64,000 bases of DNA from Roseburia sp. AF12-17LB (GCF_003479605.1 NZ_QUHR01000005.1:124001-188000), one strand, 5' to 3'. Shown: positions 44,462 to 54,749, counted from the first letter of the stretch. Translations and numbers: made by a program. The notes: generated by a model not told the origin, from the sequence alone.

Positions 44462-44818
44462 ATGGATTATGTGAATGCATTCTGGGTAGGAGGCCTGATA
44501 TGTGCCCTCTGCCAGATTTTAATGGAAAAGACGAAAATGCAGCCGGGACGGATTATGGTGCTATTGGTATGTTCCGGAGCTGTTTTGGGAGCAATCGGTG
44601 TATATCCGCCTTTCGTGGAATTTGCAGGGGCGGGAGCATCGGTGCCATTGTTAGGCTTTGGTAATACGCTGTTTAAGGGAATTAAGGAAGCAGTTGATAC
44701 CAATGGATTTATCGGAATCTTCATGGGTGGATTTACGGCAACGGCGGTAGGAATCTCTGCTGCATTGGTATTTGCCTATCTGGCATCCCTGATATTTGAA
44801 CCAAAGATGAGAAAGTAG
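44462..44818 (+). CDS. spoVAE: stage V sporulation protein AE
   Basis: A 118-residue membrane protein with about four helices: FWVGGLICALCQILMEKTK, then FVEFAGAGASVPLLGFGNTL, the motif shared with SpoVAC. The length matches the short SpoVAE(b) form found in spoVAC-AD-AE operons. It forms the channel with SpoVAC. Confidence 0.92.
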   Translation: MDYVNAFWVGGLICALCQILMEKTKMQPGRIMVLLVCSGAVLGAIGVYPPFVEFAGAGASVPLLGFGNTLFKGIKEAVDTNGFIGIFMGGFTATAVGISAALVFAYLASLIFEPKMRK

Positions 44819-44897
44819 AAAATCCACACAGAAGATGCATAGAAAAGGATAGGTTGGAAACAATAAACTTGAAATCAATAAAAAGGAGATATTGAAC

Positions 44898-45278
44898 ATG
44901 AAGAAATTAAGAAAACTGGTGTTGACCATGATGGTAGTGTGCCTCTTTGGCAGTATGGCAGCCTGTGGTAATAGGAATGGAAATGAGGAAAATACCACGG
45001 AAAACGGAGCAGGAAGTAACAATACCACCAATAAGAATGACACAGACAATAAGAATAACACAAATGACAAGAATAATCGTGACAATACCACAAACAATGG
45101 AGATAATGGCGACGGTGTGGTAAATGATGTGACAGACGGAGTAGTAGATGGTGCAGAAGATATTGTAGATGGTGTGGATGATGCAGTAGATGATGCCGGA
45201 ACCGGAATTAAAGATGCTGTGGATGATGCAACAACCGGAACCAATGGAAATGGTAATAATGCAAAAACAGCAAGATAG
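44898..45278 (+). CDS. low-complexity lipoprotein
   Basis: A 126-residue lipoprotein. The signal sequence ends in a lipobox (LFGSMAAC, Cys at residue 23). The mature part is Asn/Thr/Asp-rich up to about residue 80, then has repeated VVDG/VDDA-type units. AAAGGAG lies 9 bases before the ATG at 44898. It is the last gene of the spoVAC group and may be a forespore lipoprotein, but no known spore lipoprotein domain is visible. Confidence 0.7.
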   Translation: MKKLRKLVLTMMVVCLFGSMAACGNRNGNEENTTENGAGSNNTTNKNDTDNKNNTNDKNNRDNTTNNGDNGDGVVNDVTDGVVDGAEDIVDGVDDAVDDAGTGIKDAVDDATTGTNGNGNNAKTAR

Positions 45279-45310
45279 TTTTGAATAAAGATTTTTAAAT
45301 GCCAAAAAAA

Positions 45311-45345
45311 GGATTGAAAACTCAATGAAAAGTTTTCAATCCTGT
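45311..45345. terminator. bidirectional terminator
   Basis: A perfect 12-bp stem (GGATTGAAAACT with its complement, loop CAATGAAA) preceded by seven A and followed by CTGTTT. The A run gives a T run for the minus-strand guaB transcript. Confidence 0.8.
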
Positions 45346-45403
45346 TTGGTATAATATGAGTACCACGATGGCTCATATAAAATTGTTTCTCTTGGTGAAA
45401 AAC

Positions 45404-46912
<1,509 letters not shown>

Positions 46913-46923
46913 TTAATTTCTCA

Positions 46924-46952
46924 ATTCTAGCAAAAAAATAATATACTGTCAA
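46924..46952 (-). promoter_or_regulatory. guaB sigma-A promoter
   Basis: On the minus strand: TTGACA (46952-46947), 17-base spacer, TAGAAT (46929-46924). The -35 lies directly against the -35 of the divergent hisA promoter. Confidence 0.8.
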
Positions 46953-46981
46953 TTGTTAAAACAACTATTCCATTTTATACA
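46953..46981 (+). promoter_or_regulatory. hisA-glnA promoter
   Basis: TTGTTA (46953-46958), 17-base spacer, TATACA (46976-46981). Expected transcription start near 46988. Confidence 0.6.
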
Positions 46982-47003
46982 AAAATATGTTATTCTTTTA
47001 GAC

Positions 47004-47043
47004 GGACAACGGGGTCAACCAAGGGTGAACGTTGTCCTTTTTT
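47004..47043 (+). terminator. leader terminator before hisA
   Basis: GGACAACG (47004-47011) pairs with CGTTGTCC (47030-47037), followed by six T, between the promoter and the hisA start codon (47064). It should stop most transcripts unless relieved. The ANTAR protein encoded in the same cluster is a candidate antiterminator. Confidence 0.65.
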
Positions 47044-47063
47044 CAAACAGAGGGGGAAAAAGG

Positions 47064-47843
47064 ATGGAATTTCGACCGTGCATAGACATCCATAATGGCA
47101 AGGTCAAGCAGATTGTGGGCGGAAGTCTTAAGGATGAAGGAAATCAGGCAAAAGAGAATTTTGTGGCGGAACAGGATGCCGCTTATTTTGCAGAATTTTA
47201 TAAAAAAGATAAGATTCGTGGCGGACATATCATTCTGCTGAATCCGTCAGACAGTTCTTATTATAAAGAAACGAAACGTCAGGCACTGCTTGCACTTCAC
47301 ACATATCCGGGCGGTATGCAGGTTGGCGGCGGCATTCATGCAGAGAATGCCAAAGAATTTATCGAGGCAGGAGCCAGTCATGTAATTGTGACATCCTATG
47401 TATTTAAGGATGGAAAAGTAAATTATAATAATCTGGAAAAAATTCTTGCAGCAGTAGGAAAAGAGCACCTGGTTCTGGATTTGAGCTGCCGGAAAAAAGA
47501 TGGCGACTACTATATAGTGACAGACCGCTGGCAGAAATTTACCGAAGAGAAAATCACGCCGGAGTTATTAGATAAATTAAAGGAATATGCGGATGAATTT
47601 TTAGTACATGCAGTAGATGTAGAGGGAAAAGCATCCGGCATTGAAGTCCCACTGGCAGAAATGTTAGGAGACTGGGGCAGAATTCCAATTACATATGCCG
47701 GAGGAGTCGGCAGTTTTGAAGATTTAAAGCAGTTAAAAGAACATGGAAAAGGCAGGCTTAATGTGACGATAGGCAGTGCATTAGACTTGTTTGGCGGCAG
47801 AATGGCATATAAAGAGGTTCTGCAGTATATAAATCAAGTATAA
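47064..47843 (+). CDS. hisA: HisA-type isomerase, eukaryote-like (His6) form
   Basis: A 259-residue TIM-barrel enzyme, phosphoribosylformimino-AICAR ribotide isomerase of histidine synthesis. It begins [20 protein letters not shown] and has [23 protein letters not shown] and [13 protein letters not shown]. This form resembles fungal His6 more than usual bacterial HisA, as I recall such sequences. I start it at 47064 with GGGGG upstream. No other his genes are nearby; it heads a unit with glnA, which ties it to nitrogen supply. Confidence 0.85.
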   Translation: MEFRPCIDIHNGKVKQIVGGSLKDEGNQAKENFVAEQDAAYFAEFYKKDKIRGGHIILLNPSDSSYYKETKRQALLALHTYPGGMQVGGGIHAENAKEFIEAGASHVIVTSYVFKDGKVNYNNLEKILAAVGKEHLVLDLSCRKKDGDYYIVTDRWQKFTEEKITPELLDKLKEYADEFLVHAVDVEGKASGIEVPLAEMLGDWGRIPITYAGGVGSFEDLKQLKEHGKGRLNVTIGSALDLFGGRMAYKEVLQYINQV

Positions 47844-47862
47844 GGAAAAGGAGAGCGGCAGT

Positions 47863-49191
47863 ATGAAGTATACAAAACAGGATATTATCCGTATGGCAGA
47901 TGAAGAAGATGTGGAATTTATCCGGCTTCAGTTTACGGATATGTTTGGAACCTTAAAAAATGTGGCAATTACACGAAGTCAGTTAGAGAAGGCACTGAAT
48001 AATCAGTGTATGTTTGACGGCTCATCCATAGAAGGCTTTGTCCGGATTGAGGAGTCCGATATGTATCTCTACCCGGATTTAGACACATTTACTATTTTCC
48101 CATGGAGACCACAGCAGGGAAAAGTTGCAAGAATTATCTGTGACGTTTATTGTGCAGACGGAACACCTTTCGAAGGAGACCCAAGATACGTATTGCGGAA
48201 AGAGATTGCGCGTGCAGCAAAGATGGGCTATACCTTTGAGGTAGGACCAGAGTGTGAATTTTTCTTATTCCATACCGATGACAATGGTCAGCCCACAACC
48301 ATTTCCCATGAGAAAGCAGGATACTTTGACTTAGGACCGGTAGACTTAGGTGAAAATGCAAGACGTGATATGGTGCTGACCTTAGAGGATATGGGATTTG
48401 AAATCGAGGCATCCCATCATGAAGTAGCACCGGCACAGCATGAAATTGATTTCCGTTATGATGAAGCATTGGCAACAGCCGATAAGATTATGACTTTTAA
48501 ACTGGCAGTTAAGACCATTGCAAAGCGTCATGGCTTATTTGCAAGCTTTATGCCAAAGCCAAAATATGGAATCAACGGTTCCGGCATGCATATTAATATG
48601 TCACTTTCCCGGAATGGAAAAAATATATTTGATGACCCATCCGGTGAACTTGGTTTGAGCAAAGAAGCATATTATTTCATTGGCGGAATAATGAAACATA
48701 TGAAAGGTATGTCCGCTATCACCAACCCACTGATAAATTCTTATAAGAGACTGGTTCCGGGCTATGAAGCACCGATTTACATTGCATGGTCTGCAACGAA
48801 CCGCAGTCCGCTGATTCGTATTCCGGCATCCAGAGGAGCAGGAACCAGGGTGGAATTAAGATGTCCGGATCCGGCAGCCAATCCATATCTGGCATTGGCA
48901 GTATGCCTTGCAGCAGGCTTAGATGGAATTGAAAATAAGATTATGCCGCCGGAAGAGGTAAGAGAAAATGTATTTGAAATGAGACTTTCCAGGAAAGTGG
49001 AAAAGGGTATTGAATCACTTCCGGGAGATTTAATGGAAGCAATCGAAGAGTTCGAACACGATGATTATATCAAAGGGGTTTTAGGACCACATATTACAGA
49101 GAAATATGCAGAAGCCAAGAAGGCTGAGTGGGCGGACTACAGAGCCCAGGTGACACAGTGGGAGATTGATGAGTATCTGTATAAGATTTAG
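47863..49191 (+). CDS. glnA: glutamine synthetase type I
   Basis: Makes glutamine from glutamate, ammonia and ATP. The 442-residue protein has the N-terminal beta-grasp ([27 protein letters not shown]), [20 protein letters not shown] and [19 protein letters not shown]. Length and lack of an adenylylation loop fit the short GSI-alpha type of Firmicutes. AAGGAGAG precedes the ATG, 19 bases after hisA. Confidence 0.96.
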   Translation: MKYTKQDIIRMADEEDVEFIRLQFTDMFGTLKNVAITRSQLEKALNNQCMFDGSSIEGFVRIEESDMYLYPDLDTFTIFPWRPQQGKVARIICDVYCADGTPFEGDPRYVLRKEIARAAKMGYTFEVGPECEFFLFHTDDNGQPTTISHEKAGYFDLGPVDLGENARRDMVLTLEDMGFEIEASHHEVAPAQHEIDFRYDEALATADKIMTFKLAVKTIAKRHGLFASFMPKPKYGINGSGMHINMSLSRNGKNIFDDPSGELGLSKEAYYFIGGIMKHMKGMSAITNPLINSYKRLVPGYEAPIYIAWSATNRSPLIRIPASRGAGTRVELRCPDPAANPYLALAVCLAAGLDGIENKIMPPEEVRENVFEMRLSRKVEKGIESLPGDLMEAIEEFEHDDYIKGVLGPHITEKYAEAKKAEWADYRAQVTQWEIDEYLYKI

Positions 49192-49224
49192 TTGATGTAA
49201 GAAAATGCTACAGGAGATAAGAAC

Positions 49225-49773
49225 TTGATTAATGTTATTGTTGCATTCCCTAAGATAGAAAACGCCAAAAGTATAAAAAATATACTTGTGCGCAGTGGAT
49301 TTCATGTAGATGCAGCAGTCACAACAGGGGCTCAGGCATTGCAGTATGCGAATTCGTTAGATGGAGGTATATTGGTCTGCAGTCCAAGATTTGTGGACAT
49401 GATGTATACAGAACTGCATGAATATATTCCTGCTACATTTCAGATGCTTCTCGTTGCTTCGCCGGATATCTGTAATGAGCATGAAGTTGCTGATATTATG
49501 TGCCTTTCCATGCCGCTTAAGGTGCACGAACTGATACAGACGGTAGAGACCATGTCTTATACTATTACCAGAATGCGTAAGAAACGGCGTATGGAACCGA
49601 AGGTACGGAGCGAAGAGGAAAAACGCATGTTACAGGATGCCAAAGAACTTCTGATGGTACGGAATAACATGAGTGAAGAAGAAGCACACCGGTATATCCA
49701 GAAACGGAGTATGGATAATGGAACCGGACTCATCGAGACGGCACAGATGATTTTGAGCCTTATGCATGCATAA
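49225..49773 (+). CDS. ANTAR-domain RNA-binding regulator
   Basis: A 182-residue protein with a receiver-like N-terminus (about 1-115) that lacks the phospho-acceptor Asp (GGILVCSPRFVDM at its place) and a C-terminal ANTAR domain (KELLMVRNNMSEEEAHRYIQKRSMDNG) that binds RNA hairpins and prevents termination. The start is TTG at 49225 with AGGAGA about 7 bases upstream. Such proteins commonly follow glnA in Clostridia. It may act on the terminator before hisA. Confidence 0.85.
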   Translation: MINVIVAFPKIENAKSIKNILVRSGFHVDAAVTTGAQALQYANSLDGGILVCSPRFVDMMYTELHEYIPATFQMLLVASPDICNEHEVADIMCLSMPLKVHELIQTVETMSYTITRMRKKRRMEPKVRSEEEKRMLQDAKELLMVRNNMSEEEAHRYIQKRSMDNGTGLIETAQMILSLMHA

Positions 49774-49829
49774 GTATGAAAAATATGTTAAGTATAGTAG
49801 ATTATTTAGAGAGAAGAAAAGGAGATATT

Positions 49830-51044
49830 ATGTATCAGATTAATGAAAACTACCAGAAATTACCAGGAAGCTATTTATTCAGTACCATTGCCAAAAAGGT
49901 AAATGCATTTACCCAGGCAAATCCGGATAAGAACATCATCCGTCTTGGAATCGGGGATGTTACCCAGCCAATCGCTCCGGCAATTATTGAGGCTTTACAT
50001 AAGGCAGTTGATGAGATGGCAGATCCTGCAACCTTCCATGGATATGCACCGGATTTGGGATATGATTTCCTGCGTAATGCTATTGTAAAAAATGATTATC
50101 AGGCAAGAGGATGTGCAATCGAAGCAGATGAAATTTTCGTATCCGATGGAGCAAAGAGTGATTCTGGAAATATTCAGGAATTATTCGGACCGGATGTAAG
50201 AATTGCTGTATGTGACCCGGTATACCCGGTATATGTGGATTCCAATGTTATGGCTGGAAGAACCGGTACATATAACCCGGATACCCAGATGTGGAGCAAT
50301 GTAATTTATATGCCATGTACCAGAGAAAATAATTTCGTGCCGGAATTCCCGAAGGAGACACCAGATGTAATTTATCTGTGTCTGCCAAATAACCCGACAG
50401 GAACAACCATTACCAAAGCACAGTTACAGGAATGGGTTGATTATGCCAATAAAGAAGGTGCATTGATCATTTATGATGGCGCTTATGAAGCATATATTTC
50501 AGAAGCAGATGTGGCACATACGATTTACGAATGTGAAGGCGCACAGACCTGTGCAATCGAGATTAAGAGCTTCTCAAAGAATGCAGGATTTACCGGAGTA
50601 CGTCTTGGATATACTGTAGTACCAAAGGATTTGAAATGCAATGGCGTATCTTTACATGATATGTGGGCAAGACGTCACGGCACCAAATTCAACGGCGCAC
50701 CTTATATCGTACAGCGTGCCGGTGAAGCAGTATATTCCGAAGCTGGAAAAGCACAGTTAAAAGAACAGGTTGCATATTACATGAAAAATGCAAGCGTAAT
50801 TAAGAGCGGTCTGAAAGAAGCAGGCTTCGAAGTATTCGGTGGTGTAAATGCACCATATATCTGGTTAAAGACACCGGAGCAGATGACATCCTGGGATTTC
50901 TTTGATTACCTCTTAGAAAATGCCAATGTAGTAGGAACACCGGGATCCGGATTCGGACCAAGCGGAGAAGGATACTTCAGACTGACAGCATTCGGAACAT
51001 ATGAGAATTCAGTTGCAGCATTAGAGAGAATTAAGGCATTATAA
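49830..51044 (+). CDS. dapL: LL-diaminopimelate aminotransferase
   Basis: PLP enzyme that makes LL-diaminopimelate directly from tetrahydrodipicolinate, for lysine and peptidoglycan. The 404 residues include the N-terminal YLFSTIAKKVNAF and RLGIGDVTQPIAP, YPVYVDSNVMAG, PNNPTGT and the PLP-binding K250 (IKSFSKNAGFTGVRLGY). The start at 49830 has AAGGAGA upstream. It ends with a strong terminator. Confidence 0.95.
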   Translation: MYQINENYQKLPGSYLFSTIAKKVNAFTQANPDKNIIRLGIGDVTQPIAPAIIEALHKAVDEMADPATFHGYAPDLGYDFLRNAIVKNDYQARGCAIEADEIFVSDGAKSDSGNIQELFGPDVRIAVCDPVYPVYVDSNVMAGRTGTYNPDTQMWSNVIYMPCTRENNFVPEFPKETPDVIYLCLPNNPTGTTITKAQLQEWVDYANKEGALIIYDGAYEAYISEADVAHTIYECEGAQTCAIEIKSFSKNAGFTGVRLGYTVVPKDLKCNGVSLHDMWARRHGTKFNGAPYIVQRAGEAVYSEAGKAQLKEQVAYYMKNASVIKSGLKEAGFEVFGGVNAPYIWLKTPEQMTSWDFFDYLLENANVVGTPGSGFGPSGEGYFRLTAFGTYENSVAALERIKAL

Positions 51045-51077
51045 GTCAGTGTCATAAGGATATACGAAAATATAGAA

Positions 51078-51108
51078 GGGACAGCGATTTTAATTGCTGT
51101 CCCTTTTT
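51078..51108 (+). terminator. terminator of dapL
   Basis: An 8-bp perfect stem (GGGACAGC and complement) and a 10-base loop, followed by five T. Confidence 0.85.
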
Positions 51109-51119
51109 GACATCCGATA

Positions 51120-51635
51120 TAACAGGCAATTGGGAAGAAAAATATATTTATTTAAAAAAGTTTGGATATCGAAGGGCATCTGGATTTTACACTGAAATAC
51201 CGTAATTCTAAAATATCGGTTTTGCTTTTGACTATTAAAACAGTCTTTCCAATGTTTGACAAAGGCACTGTATTGTTCGTCAACTACGGATGCATGATAA
51301 GGTCTGTTAGGGGCACTTAGAATTTCGTCTGTTATCCGGCAACGCTGACACAGGGAAGTGCCAGCGAGGCGCATTTGAACATGGATGTGAATTTGTGCCG
51401 GTTGCCGGAACAGATACTATTTATAACGAAATTCTTAGTGCCCCTTGCAGATTTTATGTTGCATCCGTAGTTGACGGACAGTGCAGTGCCCCTGTCAAAG
51501 CAACGGAAAGACAGTTTACCATCAAGCAAAACCGATATTTAAGAACTGCTGGTATTCCAGTGCATATTATCCAGATGTCCTTCAATATCCAAATATTAAA
51601 AAGAAATTTCTTATTTCTTTCCCAATTGCCTGTTA
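51120..51635. repeat. large imperfect inverted repeat
   Basis: Two arms of about 235 bases face each other around a centre near 51377. The outer 17 bases are perfect (TAACAGGCAATTGGGAA at 51120-51136 and its complement at 51619-51635); the inner parts are diverged but clearly related, for example over TTGCATCCGTAGTTGACG. Read outward, both arms encode related peptides (EILSAPNRPYHASVVD on the minus strand, EILSAPCRFYVASVVD on the plus strand). It looks like an inverted duplication of part of a coding region. No transposase is present. Confidence 0.75.
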
Positions 51636-52066
51636 ATACGACAGCACCACAATATTATGCAAATTATGCCACAACCGGCAATAACGGCGGTGCTTCGTCT
51701 TCGGATGATGCAGCAGCCCAGCCACATGAAAGTGCATCCAGCAGTTTTATTGTAAAGAATGCACTAAAATACATAGAATCCAATTATAATCAGAAGCTGA
51801 CCTTGTGTGAAGTAGCAGAGAAAACCTATGTCAGCCAGTGGCATTTGAGTAAATTATTAAACCGTCATACCGGTCAGAGTTTTTCTGATATTTTAAATCA
51901 TTGTCGAATTGAACATGCCAAGAAGCTGTTAGAGGATCCGTCCCTTCGCATCGGGGATATTTCTGATGCAGTAGGATTCCTGGATCTGGCACATTTTTCC
52001 CGTGTATTTAAGAAGCAGGAAGGAATGTCTGCCAATGAATGGCGGAACCAGAAGCTTGGCAGTTAG
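51395..52066 (+). pseudogene. AraC-type HTH protein with abnormal N-terminus
   Basis: The C-terminal 100 residues are a sound AraC DNA-binding domain: KYIESNYNQKLTLCEVAEKTYVSQWHLSKLLNRHTG (first helix-turn-helix) and IGDISDAVGFLDLAHFSRVFKKQEG (second). The 80 or so residues before a Ser/Ala-rich linker come from the right arm of the inverted repeat and look degraded. The only start is a GTG at 51395 without a ribosome site; the frame is open back to 51311 but has no usual start. Most likely a regulator that lost its sensor domain. A shorter protein carrying only the HTH could still be made. Confidence 0.6.
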
Positions 52067-52121
52067 AATATGAAAAGCTTTGCGAAGAGAGTTGAAGAAT
52101 CGAAAGAAGAGGATGAAACAG

Positions 52122-52152
52122 CAGGAAGGCTCACATGATTGAGAGCCTTCCT
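52122..52152 (+). terminator. hairpin after the AraC-type gene
   Basis: AGGAAGGCTC pairs perfectly with GAGCCTTCCT over 10 bp with a 10-base loop, but no T run follows. It overlaps the start of the adhesin fragment. Confidence 0.4.
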
Positions 52153-52263
52153 GTTGGAAAGTACACGCTCAGAGAGAAATCTGCACTATATGGATATAAG
52201 GCAGCAAGTGATGTAACCTTTGAAGTAAAGGAGACAGCAGAAATCCAGAAGGTATCCATCACT
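52135..52263 (+). pseudogene. fragment of a SpaA/Cna-B type adhesin domain
   Basis: About 42 codons read IESLPVGKYTLREKSALYGY and TFEVKETAEIQKVSI, a good match to the conserved part of SpaA-like prealbumin domains of surface adhesins. It has no signal peptide and no C-terminal anchor and runs out of sense where the minus-strand surface protein gene ends. It appears to be the leftover of a larger adhesin gene that was replaced or deleted. Confidence 0.6.
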
Positions 52264-54403
52264 TGGAAATACGCTCACATCTTTTTTCTAGATATTTTGA
52301 TTTATACCTTACAACAACTGCCATTCCGCCACAGGCAGCTGCCAGCAATACTATCCAAACCAATGGATTGCTGTCATCCCCTGTCTTTGGTGCGTTTGTA
52401 GCAGTCGTACTTTCCGTTGTAGCTGTAGCCGTGGCCGTGACCGTGACCGTGGCTGCTTCTGAGCTACTCTTTCCGCTTTCAGTAGTTGCCTCTGTGGTCG
52501 TACCGCCTGTTGCCCGTTTAATCTCAAAATCCGCACTGCATTCGCCGTCTGTATAAATGACTGTTATCTTATGGGTACCGACAGATAAGTCTTTTAAGTA
52601 ACTGCTCTTTAATGTAATGATTGTGGAACCGGACTGTGCTGTGTAATTATCAGCCGAAACCAGAGTACCGTCAACCTTTACTCCTGTAAACTTGCTGATT
52701 TCTCCGTTTACACGGAATCTTAATGTACCGTTGCCGCCCTGCGACCATGAAACATTTTCTCCCTCCAGGAACTTATAGGTACTTTGTGCTACTGTCGGCT
52801 GCATGGTCTTAAGTTCCATAGCATATAAGGAATCACATCCCTCATCGACTGTTATTTTGGATGCATCAACTGTTTCCCCATTTAAGGTCATAGTCAGTCC
52901 CGTATCTACATCTGCAAAGAAGTTTCCATCGACCGCCTCCAGATTAATGCAGTACGTATAGTTTTTGCCTTCTTCAAAGGTGGTTATCTTTTGGTCGTCT
53001 GCCAGTTTTGCATTTTTTGTTGCATCCGAATACCAGAATTTTACCGGTACCACAGTGCCGTCGCTCTGTTTTTCCATTTCCGCCCAGTATTCATATACAA
53101 TCTTGTACTTGGTGGCATTTTCACCACTTAAGGCTGCGGTTGCTTTTGGTGCATCTCCTGCATGGTAGGTAAGTGTCGCATTCGTAACGTCAATCGTCTT
53201 AATGTCCTCCGGCACTTGTCTGCTCGGTAACGTCATGCTCTTAATATTTGTAGCATAAACAGTCCAATAATCGCCTGATATTGGTTGGGTATTGGTGACC
53301 GGAAAGGATTCTCCGTTAATAATTACTGGCATCTTTTCTGTAAAGCTGTCAACTGTCATCATAGAAAGTATAATTCTTACAGAATAATAATAGGTCTTTC
53401 CTGCTTCAAAGGTTTTTAACAACTGACTTTCATCCTGCGGATTATCATATTTATTTGAAGAACACCACTTCACCTTATTCCCGTTTTCATCCAACTCACT
53501 CCATTGCTCAGAGTCGATAAGATATTTGCCTTCTTCTCCGGCAGCAACCTGTGCCGTAAATACCGGAGCATCTCCGTCATTAAACTGTAACGTTGCTCCG
53601 GTAATCTCCGCACGGTCAAACACCCGCGAGCCAACCTTATATTCCATATACATCACCTGACTCGTATCTCCAAGATTAAAGTCGCTGTTTTCATCAGGAA
53701 AATATTCTGTCGCATTACCGCCGAGCATATTGGGACTGGTAAGAATAGATGCTGTTGAACCGTTATAAAAAAATTTTCCTTTTCCTTGCTTCAGAGTTTT
53801 CGTACTACTTCGCAAGATCACAGAAAAATCCGTATGCTCACAACCCGGATTAAACCAAATTAATCCTGACGAATACAAGGCACATGCCTCCGGAAAATAA
53901 GTCCCTATGGAAGCACGATTGTTGTCCCCTGTAATGGTAAGCTTAGCTGCTGTATCAAACGGTGTAATACGAATCTGGTTTACATATACTCCATATCTGG
54001 CACCGGTAATGCTGCAGTCTCCGTTAATCCGTAGCTCCAAGAAGGTATTTGGACAGTAAATACCTGAATTAAAACAATCTTCCGATTCACCTCCACTATT
54101 GCTGTAAATCTTTACATTTCGCAGGTTCACAACGATTGCCGATGCAGGGTCATGTTTCGTCTCTGCATTTATCACCACGTTTGCCTCTGCCTCGGAACAT
54201 GCCTTAATTTCGCCGGTCCCCTCATTATACTTCCAATACGATGCTTCATTTGTCTTAACCGTTAATTCATTTCCCCCGATATATATAGTCTGGGTCGTAT
54301 CATCTGCAAATACGGTAGCCGGTACCATTGCAAATATCATACTAAATGCAAGCACAAAGCTTACAAGTCGTCCGATACTATGTTTTCTATGTATCGTTTT
54401 CAT
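52259..54403 (-). CDS. sortase-anchored surface protein
   Basis: A 714-residue exported protein. The signal peptide (about 1-34, LVSFVLAFSMIFAMVPATVFA) is followed by a repetitive beta-rich part (about 35-240), two related modules of about 130 residues (each beginning ATL-x-GDAP and containing F(E/A)(E/A)GK-x-Y), a CBM_X2-like Ig module (VSWSQGGNGTLRFRVNG) and a Thr/Ala-rich stalk. It ends with the sorting signal NAPKTGDDSNP, a hydrophobic helix and basic tail, an LPxTG variant. The start at 54403 has AGGAGGT 7 bases upstream; a longer reading would enter the tRNA. Binding partner unknown. No sortase gene is in the window. Confidence 0.85.
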   Translation of the reverse strand: MKTIHRKHSIGRLVSFVLAFSMIFAMVPATVFADDTTQTIYIGGNELTVKTNEASYWKYNEGTGEIKACSEAEANVVINAETKHDPASAIVVNLRNVKIYSNSGGESEDCFNSGIYCPNTFLELRINGDCSITGARYGVYVNQIRITPFDTAAKLTITGDNNRASIGTYFPEACALYSSGLIWFNPGCEHTDFSVILRSSTKTLKQGKGKFFYNGSTASILTSPNMLGGNATEYFPDENSDFNLGDTSQVMYMEYKVGSRVFDRAEITGATLQFNDGDAPVFTAQVAAGEEGKYLIDSEQWSELDENGNKVKWCSSNKYDNPQDESQLLKTFEAGKTYYYSVRIILSMMTVDSFTEKMPVIINGESFPVTNTQPISGDYWTVYATNIKSMTLPSRQVPEDIKTIDVTNATLTYHAGDAPKATAALSGENATKYKIVYEYWAEMEKQSDGTVVPVKFWYSDATKNAKLADDQKITTFEEGKNYTYCINLEAVDGNFFADVDTGLTMTLNGETVDASKITVDEGCDSLYAMELKTMQPTVAQSTYKFLEGENVSWSQGGNGTLRFRVNGEISKFTGVKVDGTLVSADNYTAQSGSTIITLKSSYLKDLSVGTHKITVIYTDGECSADFEIKRATGGTTTEATTESGKSSSEAATVTVTATATATTESTTATNAPKTGDDSNPLVWIVLLAAACGGMAVVVRYKSKYLEKRCERISK

Positions 54404-54576
54404 TTGAAACACCTCCTGTTTTTTGTCCTCATTTACATGAGACGAAATATAGTCATTATTTATTATAACATATAGTTTCCTGTATTTGCTATAATAAATA
54501 ATGAAAGCACCTGGATCCTGTGTTAGGATTAATCTGGATTTTTGATTCAGTGGGGACCTCCAGGATGCGGAAGCGT

Positions 54577-54616
54577 TTTTTACTTTACAGGAAAGCAATT
54601 TCCTGTAAAGTAAAAA
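54577..54616. repeat. palindromic repeat element, copy 2
   Basis: Same 18-bp arms as 41051-41090, loop GCAA, opposite orientation. The adjacent GCGGAAGCG resembles the GC-rich flank of copy 1, so the repeat unit extends beyond the palindrome on that side. Confidence 0.8.
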
Positions 54617-54644
54617 GAAAGGACATCCAATCGGATGTCCTTTC
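54617..54644 (-). terminator. terminator of tRNA-Gly
   Basis: A 12-bp perfect stem (GAAAGGACATCC and complement) with a 4-base loop. On the minus strand it is followed by TTTTTAC, just downstream of the tRNA. Confidence 0.8.
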
Positions 54645-54654
54645 TTAAAAGTAG

Positions 54655-54727
54655 AGCGATAGACGGGGCTCGAACCCGCGGTCTCGACCTTGGCAAGGTC
54701 GCGCGTTACCAACTACGCCACTATCGC
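54655..54727 (-). tRNA. tRNA-Gly (GCC)
   Basis: Read on the minus strand it folds as a cloverleaf: acceptor GCGATAG with CTATCGC, D arm with TAGTTGGTA, anticodon stem CGACC/GGTCG around TTGCCAA (anticodon GCC), and T arm GCGGGTTCGAGCCCCG. The CCA end is not encoded. Confidence 0.95.
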
Positions 54728-54749
54728 ATTTGTGTTGAACACAAAATTT

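Noticed and set aside
54404..54712. N-terminal extension of the surface protein
   Set aside because: The open frame runs through the palindromic repeat and the tRNA gene; the signal peptide starts at 54403 with a strong ribosome site.
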